Assembly (NCBI RefSeq): GCF_046224405.1 | Contig: NZ_JBJXRK010000021.1 | Coordinates: forward strand, 1-44,770 | Source: Gudongella sp046224405 | Lineage (GTDB): Bacteria; Bacillota; Clostridia; Tissierellales; Tissierellaceae | DNA length: 44,770 nucleotides | Direction: 5' to 3' | In this document: positions 34,839-42,787 of the stretch, in pieces | Numbering within the stretch: the stretch's first letter is position 1 | Layout of the letters: each line of letters begins with the position of its first letter | Program-made: the position numbers and the translations under genes | Notes under the pieces: model-generated | What the model saw: only the letters and a program-made list of their open reading frames with translations | The model's database searches: none | What the model was told of the DNA's origin: nothing

Positions 34839-34867
34839 AAAAAGCGGGAACCTTCTCCCGCTTTTTT
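34839..34867. terminator. strong bidirectional terminator
   Basis: Stem with core AAAGCGGGA/TCCCGCTTT, extended by A-T pairs (34839-34849 with 34856-34866), flanked by A and T runs. It serves the flavoprotein operon (+) and pgcA (-), which converge here. Confidence 0.9.
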
Positions 34868-34872
34868 GTGTA

Positions 34873-36561
34873 CTATTCAACTGAATCCATTCTGTGTCTA
34901 ACAACCTTTTCAATCAGCTCCACCTTATCCTTAGCTTCCTCTCTGGATTTTCCCTTTGAGTAGATGTAGAGCTTAATTTTAGGTTCTGTCCCCGATGGTC
35001 TAACAGCATACCATGATCCATCATTCAAGTAGTATTTCAGTACATTTGATCTCCCGGCATCAGTCTCATCCCTAAGGAAGTCAACTGTCTTTTGCAGCAT
35101 CATTTCCCCTATGGAATCTATCGAATGGTGTCTTATATCATCCATCATCCTTTTGATTCTCTCCTGTCCTTCAACTCCTTCAAGTACGATTGAAATAAGC
35201 TTTTCATAATAGTACCCAAATTCCTTGTATATGTCCTCAAGAACATCCAGAAGGGATCTTCCTTCCTTCTTATAGAAACCAGCCATCTCAGCTATCATCA
35301 TGGAGGAGACAACAGCATCCTTGTCCCTGACGAGATCCTTGTAAACATAGCCTATACTTTCCTCGTAGCCGAATACAAAGTTGAAGGCCCCTGTTTCGTC
35401 CCATTCATTTGCCTTTGCACAGATATTCTTAAATCCTGTTAGTGTATCGAAGGTTGCAACATCATACTTCTTTGCAATGGCTCTGCCTAGATCACCAGTA
35501 ACAATACTTTTTACAATGGCTGGATTTTCTGGCAAATCTCCCTTCTTGCTTCTTTCAGAGAGGATGTAATAAACCAGCAAAGCTCCAATCTGGTTGCCAT
35601 TTAGATATGTGTAATCGTGCTTGTCATTCTTTACTGCAATTGCAACCCTGTCACAATCCGGGTCAGTTGCCAGCAATACATCAGCGTTCTCCTTGAGTCC
35701 CAGCTCTCTTGCATATTTGAAGGCCTTGCTATCCTCTGGATTTGGATAGCCTACAGTCGCAAATGTATAATCAGGCTCAGCCTGCTCTGGTACAACTATG
35801 ATATTATTGAACCCTCTTTCATCCAAAATTCTTCTTACAGGCTTATTACCTGTTCCGTTAAGAGGAGTGAAAACAATCTTTACATCCTTGTCTATGTCAT
35901 CATGTATTGGCATCTTCAACAATTCAGAGAAATACTCATCATCTACTTCCTTACCAATTATTTGAATCAGACCCTTTTCCTTGGCTTCCTGGAAATCCAT
36001 CATTTCAATATCTCTATAATGGTCTATTCCATCGATTTCTTCCAATATCTCATCCGCAACATCATCAAGAATCTGTGACCCTTCTTCCCAATAAACCTTG
36101 TATCCGTTGTATTCTTGGGGATTATGACTAGCTGTCACCACGATACCAGACTTTGTGCCCAGTCTTCTTACAGCATATGAAAGCATCGGTGTAGGTCTTA
36201 TATCATCGAACAGATACACCTTGATACCTTTTGCAGCTAGAACTCTGGAGGCTATTTCAGCGAATTTGTCTGAGTACTGTCTCACATCATAGGCTATTGC
36301 TACACCTTTATTCTTCGCTTCCTCTCCATAGTTTTCAATTGTCCTTGCCAGTCCTTCTGTAGCCATACTGACAGTGTATATGTTCATCCTGTTTGTGCCT
36401 GCTCCAAGCTTTCCCCTCAAGCCAGCTGTTCCAAACTCAAGGTCCTGGTAAAATCTATCCTCAATTTCATCCTCATCAGTCAATCCCTTAAGCTCAGCTT
36501 TTGTTTCCTCATCAAAAAATGGATCTTCAATCCAGGATTGGTACTTTTCTTTATAGTTCAT
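34873..36561 (-). CDS. pgcA: phosphoglucomutase / phosphomannomutase
   Basis: A 562-aa alpha-D-phosphohexomutase that interconverts glucose 1- and 6-phosphates. It has the phosphoserine loop VTASHNPQEYNGYKVYW near 140-156, the metal-binding DPDCDR near 300, a sugar-binding GYEES-like segment (FGYEESIGY) and the phosphate-binding RPSGTEPK near 530. The length matches B. subtilis PgcA. The ATG at 36561 is chosen over the one two codons upstream because GGGGGG precedes it at normal spacing. It appears monocistronic. Confidence 0.94.
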   Translation of the reverse strand: MNYKEKYQSWIEDPFFDEETKAELKGLTDEDEIEDRFYQDLEFGTAGLRGKLGAGTNRMNIYTVSMATEGLARTIENYGEEAKNKGVAIAYDVRQYSDKFAEIASRVLAAKGIKVYLFDDIRPTPMLSYAVRRLGTKSGIVVTASHNPQEYNGYKVYWEEGSQILDDVADEILEEIDGIDHYRDIEMMDFQEAKEKGLIQIIGKEVDDEYFSELLKMPIHDDIDKDVKIVFTPLNGTGNKPVRRILDERGFNNIIVVPEQAEPDYTFATVGYPNPEDSKAFKYARELGLKENADVLLATDPDCDRVAIAVKNDKHDYTYLNGNQIGALLVYYILSERSKKGDLPENPAIVKSIVTGDLGRAIAKKYDVATFDTLTGFKNICAKANEWDETGAFNFVFGYEESIGYVYKDLVRDKDAVVSSMMIAEMAGFYKKEGRSLLDVLEDIYKEFGYYYEKLISIVLEGVEGQERIKRMMDDIRHHSIDSIGEMMLQKTVDFLRDETDAGRSNVLKYYLNDGSWYAVRPSGTEPKIKLYIYSKGKSREEAKDKVELIEKVVRHRMDSVE

Positions 36562-36650
36562 AATCATCCCCCCATTGGTAATATCATTGCATATCTTATT
36601 ATTTTATACCCTCTATCAACCTTTATACCCATCCTTTTAATGATTGAATT

Positions 36651-39600
36651 TTAACTGGGCTCAATTTCTACAGAAGCCTTGCTTCTTCCAAATATCTTCT
36701 TGAATTTCGTTCCCGCTCCCTCCAAAGTCATGTAAATCAGGGGAATAATTATAATTGTCAATAGAGTGGCTGCAAGCATTCCACCTATTACTGTTATTGC
36801 CAAGGGCGAAAACCTTTCTGAGCCCAATGCCAACTGAAGGGCAAGTGGAAGCATTCCAACTATGTCAGATAGAGCGGTCATCATGATAGGTCTAAACCTT
36901 GACCTTATAGCTTCTTCTACTGAAATTACCATCTGTACTCCAGCTTCTCTGTTTTCATTTATTGCAGCAACCAGCAAAATGGAATTGTTTACTACAGTTC
37001 CTGCAAGCAATATTAGTCCCAGAAGAACTGGCATGGACATATATTTTCCTGTCAATCCAAGCGCAGGTGCAATTCCGATTACCACCATGGGGATGGCAGC
37101 CATTATTGTTAAAGGATGAAGAAATGATTTGAACTGTGGCACCAGTATCAGATAGACAAATACAATGGCCAATGAAATCAAAAATGCCATATCCCCTACA
37201 GAGTCGGTCAGAGTCTGTTGCTCTCCACCAAGCCCAATGCTATAGCCCTTTGGTAGGTCCATTTTGTCAATTTCTCCCTGAATGTCAGATACAACATGAC
37301 TGAATGCACGGTCTTCGGTGAACCCGTTTATGTTCACTGTATAGGACATGTTCTCTCTTTCTACCATATTCGCCCTGTTCTCAACCTCTATTGATGCTAC
37401 TTCACCAAGGGGTATCCTTACTCCCAATGGGGTTGTCAGGTAGGTGTCCATAAGATAGTCAAGGTCAGGGGAAGAGTCCCCACTATAGCCTACCCTAACA
37501 TCTATTGAATCATCCCTACCCAGGGTCATTGATGTGGCATCAATACCTTCCATTCTTCCATACAGCTGTGATGATACTGAGGCACTTGTCAATCCAAGCT
37601 CTGATAATCTCTCCTTGTCAAGCTTTAGAGACATCTGTCTGTAGTCATTGTTGAAACTGGTAAAAATATTGGTGGTTCCCGGAACATTCTCAATTCTACT
37701 CACCATCTGGTCTGCAAGATGGTAGAGCACATCAAGGTCTTCACCTGTAACCTTGATGGCTATTGGAGCAGAGGTACCTGTTACAGCCGTCCCACCTTTC
37801 TCTTTGACAACATACCTGTTTACATCAGGAATCTCTTCTATTTCATCCCTCAGCTCCTCCTGGAAGTCCCAGATGGAAAGACTTCTTTCTTTCCTTGAGG
37901 TGAGGTTTATTGTTATCATTGCCTGGTCGCTTCCCATGATCCCAAAGTCACCTTGTTGAATGTTTCCTTCCTCATAGCCGATTCTTGAATCAAATGAGAT
38001 CACCTCTTCTATCTCAAGTAGATAATCCTCAATATTCCCTACTGCCTCCTCTGTCTTTTCCAGGGTTGTTCCCGGTACCATCTCTATTGTCACATAGGAA
38101 ACACCACTATCAAACTTCGGTAGCATCTCCATCCCATTGGACCTTAGGAACAGGACGCTCAATGCCATCAAAGCAACCATTAGAGTCAATACTCTTTTTT
38201 TACCCTTCCTGGTCATGTGAAAAAGGGCTATATATTTTTCCTGAACTGCATCCATTATTTTGTTGAATGGTCCTGAGAGCTTTGAAACCAACTTTTCGGT
38301 CCTCTTAAACTCCAAAGGCTGAAACATCACAGTCAACAATGGAATAATTATCAGAGCAACCACTAAGGATGAGGATATGGCAAAAATCAGGGTTGCTGAC
38401 AAAGGCCTGAACATCTCTCCGACAAAGCCAGTAATGAACATCAGGGGTACCAAAACTATCAAGGTTGTTGTGGCCCCTGCTATACTGGGAAGTGCTATCT
38501 CATCTGTGCCCTCTATAGCAGCTCTAGTTATTTCCTTTCCCTTACCCACATGACTGCTTATGTTTTCTACCACCACTATTGCAGTATCAACTACAAAACC
38601 AATGCTTAGTATCAGTGCAGACAGCGTAACAAGGTCAAGGTCCATATGGAAGAGCTTCATCAATCCCATGGTGCTCAAGAATACCAAGGGCATTGAAATT
38701 GAAATTACAAGGGATCTTGATATGTTGTTTATAAACAGTAGAATTATTATCATCGTAAATGCAATGGCAATCAGAACACTTGTGGCCATGTTTGTAACCA
38801 TTTGATTGGTAAATTCGGAATCATCGGAAGCAACAGTCATTTGAACATAAGGATAAGCATCCTCCAGTTGCACCATTTCTTCACTAATAGTCTTTATTAC
38901 ATCAACTGTGTTGTAATCGGCCTTCTTGGTAATCAGAATGGCCAAGGCATCCTCTCCGTTAAGCCTATATGATCCTTCCCTGGTTACTGTTCCCGATTCC
39001 ACTCTTCCAAGTACTGATAGGGGTATAGAATTTCCATCCCCAAGAGGAATGTTTATATTTTCAAGCTCCTGTATGGAAAGGAGGCTTTCTTCAACCCTTA
39101 GGAGCAAATCTCTATCCTCATAAAGTATGCTGCCACCTGGAGCCTTAACATTGGATGCCTTAAGCGAACCCACTATGGTTTCCATTGAAAGTCCATATGC
39201 TCTGACGGTAGCCTCATCCAAACTGACCAGTATTTCCTGACCATAGCCACCGAATATATTAACTGCCGCTACACCCTCAACCAGCTGAAGCTCATATGCC
39301 AGCTTATCCTCGGTAAGCTTTCTAAGATCTCTCATGGACAGGGAGTCGCTCTTTAAACCTATTGTCATTATGGGCTGATCTGATACGCTGAACTTCAAAA
39401 CCTGAGGATCCTGTAGACCGTCCGGCAATTTATTCCTGATGGTGCTGATAGTGTTCTGTATATCAATTGCGGCCTGATCCACATCAGTTGAATAATCAAA
39501 TGTCAATCTGATGATTGAGATATTGTCCTGGCTTGATGAACTGATGTTTTCAATTCCATCCAGCTTGGCAAAAGCTTCCTCCATGGGCTTTGAAACATCA

Positions 39601-39782
39601 GTTGCCACATCCAGTGCCATTGCACCGGGATATACACTCATAACGGTTGCAGTAGGAGGACTTGTATCTGGAGATAGCTGTGTGTTCAAGGTGAACATGC
39701 TGTATACTCCAAAAATTACTATACCGATTATGATTGAGAATACAATGTATTTCTTCCCTGTGGAGAATTTGCCAAAACTCAT
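36651..39782 (-). CDS. RND-family efflux pump (AcrB/HAE1-like)
   Basis: A 1043-aa inner-membrane transporter with 12 predicted membrane helices and two large extracytoplasmic loops (about 40-330 and 560-860). Blocks include GGYGQEILV, FVVDTAIVVVENI in helix 4 (motif with acidic residues for proton relay), the ATTTLIVLVPLMFITG helix, and the C-terminal VVNNSILLVAAI. It works with the adaptor encoded upstream, whose gene it overlaps by 4 bp. No outer-membrane channel is present, in line with a single-membrane cell. It probably exports amphiphilic drugs or lipids. Confidence 0.93.
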   Translation of the reverse strand: MSFGKFSTGKKYIVFSIIIGIVIFGVYSMFTLNTQLSPDTSPPTATVMSVYPGAMALDVATDVSKPMEEAFAKLDGIENISSSSQDNISIIRLTFDYSTDVDQAAIDIQNTISTIRNKLPDGLQDPQVLKFSVSDQPIMTIGLKSDSLSMRDLRKLTEDKLAYELQLVEGVAAVNIFGGYGQEILVSLDEATVRAYGLSMETIVGSLKASNVKAPGGSILYEDRDLLLRVEESLLSIQELENINIPLGDGNSIPLSVLGRVESGTVTREGSYRLNGEDALAILITKKADYNTVDVIKTISEEMVQLEDAYPYVQMTVASDDSEFTNQMVTNMATSVLIAIAFTMIIILLFINNISRSLVISISMPLVFLSTMGLMKLFHMDLDLVTLSALILSIGFVVDTAIVVVENISSHVGKGKEITRAAIEGTDEIALPSIAGATTTLIVLVPLMFITGFVGEMFRPLSATLIFAISSSLVVALIIIPLLTVMFQPLEFKRTEKLVSKLSGPFNKIMDAVQEKYIALFHMTRKGKKRVLTLMVALMALSVLFLRSNGMEMLPKFDSGVSYVTIEMVPGTTLEKTEEAVGNIEDYLLEIEEVISFDSRIGYEEGNIQQGDFGIMGSDQAMITINLTSRKERSLSIWDFQEELRDEIEEIPDVNRYVVKEKGGTAVTGTSAPIAIKVTGEDLDVLYHLADQMVSRIENVPGTTNIFTSFNNDYRQMSLKLDKERLSELGLTSASVSSQLYGRMEGIDATSMTLGRDDSIDVRVGYSGDSSPDLDYLMDTYLTTPLGVRIPLGEVASIEVENRANMVERENMSYTVNINGFTEDRAFSHVVSDIQGEIDKMDLPKGYSIGLGGEQQTLTDSVGDMAFLISLAIVFVYLILVPQFKSFLHPLTIMAAIPMVVIGIAPALGLTGKYMSMPVLLGLILLAGTVVNNSILLVAAINENREAGVQMVISVEEAIRSRFRPIMMTALSDIVGMLPLALQLALGSERFSPLAITVIGGMLAATLLTIIIIPLIYMTLEGAGTKFKKIFGRSKASVEIEPS

Positions 39783-41047
39783 CGTGTAATCTCCTCCTCC
39801 AGTTTGTATACAAGTGATCCATCACTTAATGATTGGATATTTCTCACTGCTATGACATCACCTTCAGCCAGACCTTCAATCACTTGATATTGACCGCCCA
39901 CACTGTTGCCGATGGTGATTTTCCTTTCATAGACCCTTCCCTTTCCATTGTAGACATAAACCACCATTCCAGTCTCAAGAGTCTTAACTGAAGAAGAAGG
40001 TATCATTATTTCATTTCTGCTTGAATCCAGAAGGATTCTTATCCTTGCACTTGAGCCGATTACAACCTCCTCAGCTGGTAGTTCAACATCAACCCTTACC
40101 TCCCCAATTCTTGTATTGGGATTTACACTACCACTCTTGAAGGAAATGGTTCCTCCAATTGGATCATCATGGCCTGAAAGTGTAACCTCCACCTCCATTC
40201 CCCTTCTGATTCTCTGAAGGTCAGTTTCACCCACCTGTGTAACAACCCTGAGCTGATGCACATTATCCAGACTTACAAGTGCTCTTCCCGGTGAAGCAAG
40301 CTCTCCCACTGAAGCTATTATCTGAGTTATCTGACCATCAAATGGGGCTTTTATGGAAGAATCCCTCAGAGACAGCGCCATTTCGTCTATGGATGCTTCA
40401 AGCTCTCCCAGCTGGGCTGCTGTAACATCCCTTTCCTGCTGAAGCTTGTTATAATTTGAGTTCATTGTCTGTTCCAATTCCTTCACCTGAAGTCTCAAGG
40501 ATTGAAGTTGATGTTCTCCCTGATCCAACTGGGATTTTGATACAGCGCCTGCTTCATACAAGGTTCTTAATTTATCCACTTCTGATTCTTGAAAATCAAG
40601 TGATAATCTTGCAGATTGAAGCTTGGAGCCCAAAGGATTTGTTGAGTAAAAACCGCCTAACTCTGAATCAAGATATGAAAGGGTTTCATATAAGAGATTC
40701 CTCCTCTGCTCCACAGTTTTTAGTTTAGCCTCCAACTGTTCACTGTCAATCTGGAGCAGGATTTCTCCCTCATAAACGATGTCTCCTTCAGATACGTTTA
40801 TATCAGTTACGTTACCTGTTACCTTTGGGCTTAGCATAGCCTTGGTGTCACTTTCCAGCGTACCAAGATAGGTCAAGTCCTGAACCATTTGAACCTTGGC
40901 AACGGTAAGTAGCTCGGTTACAATTCCCTGCTCCTCAGTCCTCAGATTGGAATTACTTGCCTCAATTGGCAATAGTGAAGAATTCCTTAGAATCAAGTAT
41001 CCTGCAACAATTATTAATATTGATATAATCTTCCTTTTTATGGTCAT
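39779..41047 (-). CDS. RND membrane fusion (adaptor) protein
   Basis: A 422-aa HlyD/AcrA-family adaptor. It has an N-terminal membrane anchor (IISILIIVAGYLILR, about residues 7-21), a lipoyl half (VTDINVSEGDIVYEGEILLQID near 78-100), a coiled-coil hairpin (about 105-230), a second lipoyl half (IKAPFDGQITQIIASVGELASPG) and beta-barrel/MP domains to the end. It has AGGAG before its ATG and lies 9 bp after the tetR gene. Confidence 0.92.
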   Translation of the reverse strand: MTIKRKIISILIIVAGYLILRNSSLLPIEASNSNLRTEEQGIVTELLTVAKVQMVQDLTYLGTLESDTKAMLSPKVTGNVTDINVSEGDIVYEGEILLQIDSEQLEAKLKTVEQRRNLLYETLSYLDSELGGFYSTNPLGSKLQSARLSLDFQESEVDKLRTLYEAGAVSKSQLDQGEHQLQSLRLQVKELEQTMNSNYNKLQQERDVTAAQLGELEASIDEMALSLRDSSIKAPFDGQITQIIASVGELASPGRALVSLDNVHQLRVVTQVGETDLQRIRRGMEVEVTLSGHDDPIGGTISFKSGSVNPNTRIGEVRVDVELPAEEVVIGSSARIRILLDSSRNEIMIPSSSVKTLETGMVVYVYNGKGRVYERKITIGNSVGGQYQVIEGLAEGDVIAVRNIQSLSDGSLVYKLEEEITR

Positions 41048-41056
41048 ACGATTCTC

Positions 41057-41626
41057 CTATCTATTTTTATCAATTGTGGCAATTGTCCTTGCCAGTTCAG
41101 CTGCAAATTCCCTTACAGTATCCTCATCTGTTTCAGGCAGGTATAGAAAAGAAAGGATGCTTCCCATTATCAATCTCATGGTAAAGTCCTGCATTCCTTC
41201 TTTGAATCCCATTTCCTGAAGGCCTTTTTGAATTTGACCTCCAACCTTCTTTATAAAGTCTATATCCCCTAGCTCATGATTCATTTGATTTTCCATAAGC
41301 ACAAGTCTTACCACTCCGTGATTTTCAGAAATAACGGCTAGCCTGTCAACCAAAAAGCTCTCCAAAACCTCCTCCGGACTCTTATCCTTATCCACCTTAA
41401 GTTTATCCTCTAAAGTATGGGTGAGTATGGGCATCACTCCATGAAGGAATATTTCCCTCTTCGATTCAAAATTCCTAAACAGGGTGACTTCTGAAATACC
41501 GGCAGCTTCAGCGATTTGAGCCGTAGTTGTACCCTTGTACCCATTTTCAACAAACAGTTTTATTGCTACCTGGGTAATCTGGACTTGCCTCTCTTCTCTG
41601 TTCATTCTTGTTCTATTATTTTTCAT
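41057..41626 (-). CDS. TetR/AcrR-family repressor of the efflux operon
   Basis: A 189-aa regulator with an N-terminal helix-turn-helix (TTAQIAEAAGISEVTLFRNFESKREIF, about 35-61) and a variable helical ligand domain. It is the first gene of the TetR-adaptor-RND operon. A palindrome (41643-41658) directly downstream of the -10 box suggests autorepression, released when a pump substrate binds. Confidence 0.93.
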   Translation of the reverse strand: MKNNRTRMNREERQVQITQVAIKLFVENGYKGTTTAQIAEAAGISEVTLFRNFESKREIFLHGVMPILTHTLEDKLKVDKDKSPEEVLESFLVDRLAVISENHGVVRLVLMENQMNHELGDIDFIKKVGGQIQKGLQEMGFKEGMQDFTMRLIMGSILSFLYLPETDEDTVREFAAELARTIATIDKNR

Positions 41627-41642
41627 AGCTACCCTCCCTTAT

Positions 41643-41658
41643 GTAAGTGCTTACTTAC
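41643..41658. promoter_or_regulatory. candidate TetR operator
   Basis: Perfect 6-bp arms GTAAGT and ACTTAC with a 4-bp spacer, placed between the -10 box and the tetR ribosome binding site. Confidence 0.65.
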
Positions 41659-41660
41659 TT

Positions 41661-41688
41661 ATAATAGCATAAATATCATTTTTGTCAA
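41661..41688 (-). promoter_or_regulatory. promoter of the TetR-MFP-RND operon
   Basis: On the minus strand, TTGACA (41683-41688) and TATTAT (41661-41666) are 16 bp apart. Confidence 0.8.
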
Positions 41689-41690
41689 AT

Positions 41691-41718
41691 AATAAAACCG
41701 GAGATTTATCTCCGGTTT
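41691..41718 (-). terminator. terminator after the gamma carbonic anhydrase-like gene
   Basis: Perfect 10-bp stem AAACCGGAGA/TCTCCGGTTT (41695-41704 with 41709-41718), loop TTTA, then TTTTATTATTT on the minus strand. It abuts the tetR -35 box. Confidence 0.9.
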
Positions 41719-41738
41719 ACAATCTAACAATTCATTTA

Positions 41739-42242
41739 TCAGTCAATGTGCTTTTTAAACAAGCTGTTGTACCTTAATGCATTATCTCTTATTCCCTCTA
41801 TTTCCGCCTCCGTTACCTCTCTCACCACCTTCCCTGGTATTCCGATAACCATTGAATTATCAGGGATCTTCTTGCCTTCCGTTACAACCGTCCCTGCTCC
41901 AATTATACAATTATCTCCGATTTCAGCATTGTTGAGGATAATAGCCCCCATCCCAACCAAGGTATTGTTTCCAAGGGTGCAACCGTGAATTATTGCATTG
42001 TGACCCACAACAGTATAGTCACCAATTCGAGTTGGAATATCTGTTTCAGTGTGTACTGATGCGTTATCCTGTATGTTTGAGTATTTTCCGATTTCTATAT
42101 CTTCGATGTCTCCTCTTATTACCGCACCATACCAAATACTGCTTCCCTTCCCTATCTTTACATCACCAATTACAGAAGCCGTCTCTGCAACAAATGCTTC
42201 CTCATGAACCTGAGGTTTAATATCACCTAAATTTTTTAACAT
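41739..42242 (-). CDS. gamma-class carbonic anhydrase-like hexapeptide protein
   Basis: A 167-aa left-handed beta-helix protein of the YrdA/PaaY group, with repeating hexapeptides through about residues 15-140. The three metal-ligand histidines are present (SVHTETD, then VGHNAIIHGC). Such trimers bind Zn or Fe; some are carbonic anhydrases and others act in ferripyochelin-like or CoA-thioester roles. It has AAGGAG before the ATG. It lies 62 bp downstream of the cyclotransferase-like gene, with a terminator between, so it probably has its own promoter. Confidence 0.9.
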   Translation of the reverse strand: MLKNLGDIKPQVHEEAFVAETASVIGDVKIGKGSSIWYGAVIRGDIEDIEIGKYSNIQDNASVHTETDIPTRIGDYTVVGHNAIIHGCTLGNNTLVGMGAIILNNAEIGDNCIIGAGTVVTEGKKIPDNSMVIGIPGKVVREVTEAEIEGIRDNALRYNSLFKKHID

Positions 42243-42266
42243 AAAAGCACTCCTTTATATCTGTAT

Positions 42267-42298
42267 TATAAAAGTTCCCCCAGTCTTGGACCAGGGGA
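42267..42298 (-). terminator. weak terminator after the cyclotransferase-like gene
   Basis: Stem TCCCC/GGGGA with an internal CA/CA loop and GTC/GAC tip (42276-42298), followed on the minus strand by CTTTTAT. Confidence 0.6.
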
Positions 42299-42304
42299 TA
42301 ATTT

Positions 42305-42712
42305 TTATTCAAATCTTCTGGCTTTTTCAAGTCTTTCCTTATCAATTTCCCAGTCCTCGTAGCCATCCTTGAGTATATTGTAGTAGCTGTCAGGCGGAGC
42401 CTGCTCCTTCTTGTCCACCATGGAGTATACAAAGGCTTCGTATAGGTTGCCGCCATCATCTTCAACCTCAACGATAATTCTTTCATAAAGGTCTGGATGT
42501 CCTTCAAGTATATCCAGCTTTTCCAACTCCTGTTTTGATATAAGGTAAAGTCCTCCTACTACCTCTTCGCCTTCCTTGGGAACTATATCGGCCAGCTCAT
42601 TGAAGGTAAGCTTATATCCCTTTAGTCTTACCTTTTTCAAGGGTATTGCATGTGGACATCTGCTGGACATATACTTCTTGCTAAGATTGCTTGCATAAGC
42701 AAAATACAACAT
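42305..42712 (-). CDS. gamma-glutamylcyclotransferase-like protein
   Basis: A 135-aa GGCT/AIG2-like fold protein. The N terminus MLYFAYASNL corresponds to the family YGSNL motif, with Ala for Gly. The general acid Glu is probably in ILEGHPDLYER (E near residue 75), which matches the family E-G-x-P-x-x-Y pattern. Relatives release 5-oxoproline from gamma-glutamyl amines or peptides. It has GGAGGTG before the ATG and lies 75 bp after the ferredoxin-reductase fusion gene. Confidence 0.85.
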   Translation of the reverse strand: MLYFAYASNLSKKYMSSRCPHAIPLKKVRLKGYKLTFNELADIVPKEGEEVVGGLYLISKQELEKLDILEGHPDLYERIIVEVEDDGGNLYEAFVYSMVDKKEQAPPDSYYNILKDGYEDWEIDKERLEKARRFE

Positions 42713-42787
42713 AAAAACACCTCCTCGGAATCCTCACTAAATTATTACCCCTTGGAGGTGCATTATATTCGCTTCTATTTCTATTAT

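Noticed and set aside
36651..39782. RND pump taken as evidence for a Gram-negative host
   Set aside because: No outer-membrane factor accompanies it, and all other signals (promoters, ribosome sites, gene families) fit a monoderm Bacillota host, where such pumps also occur.
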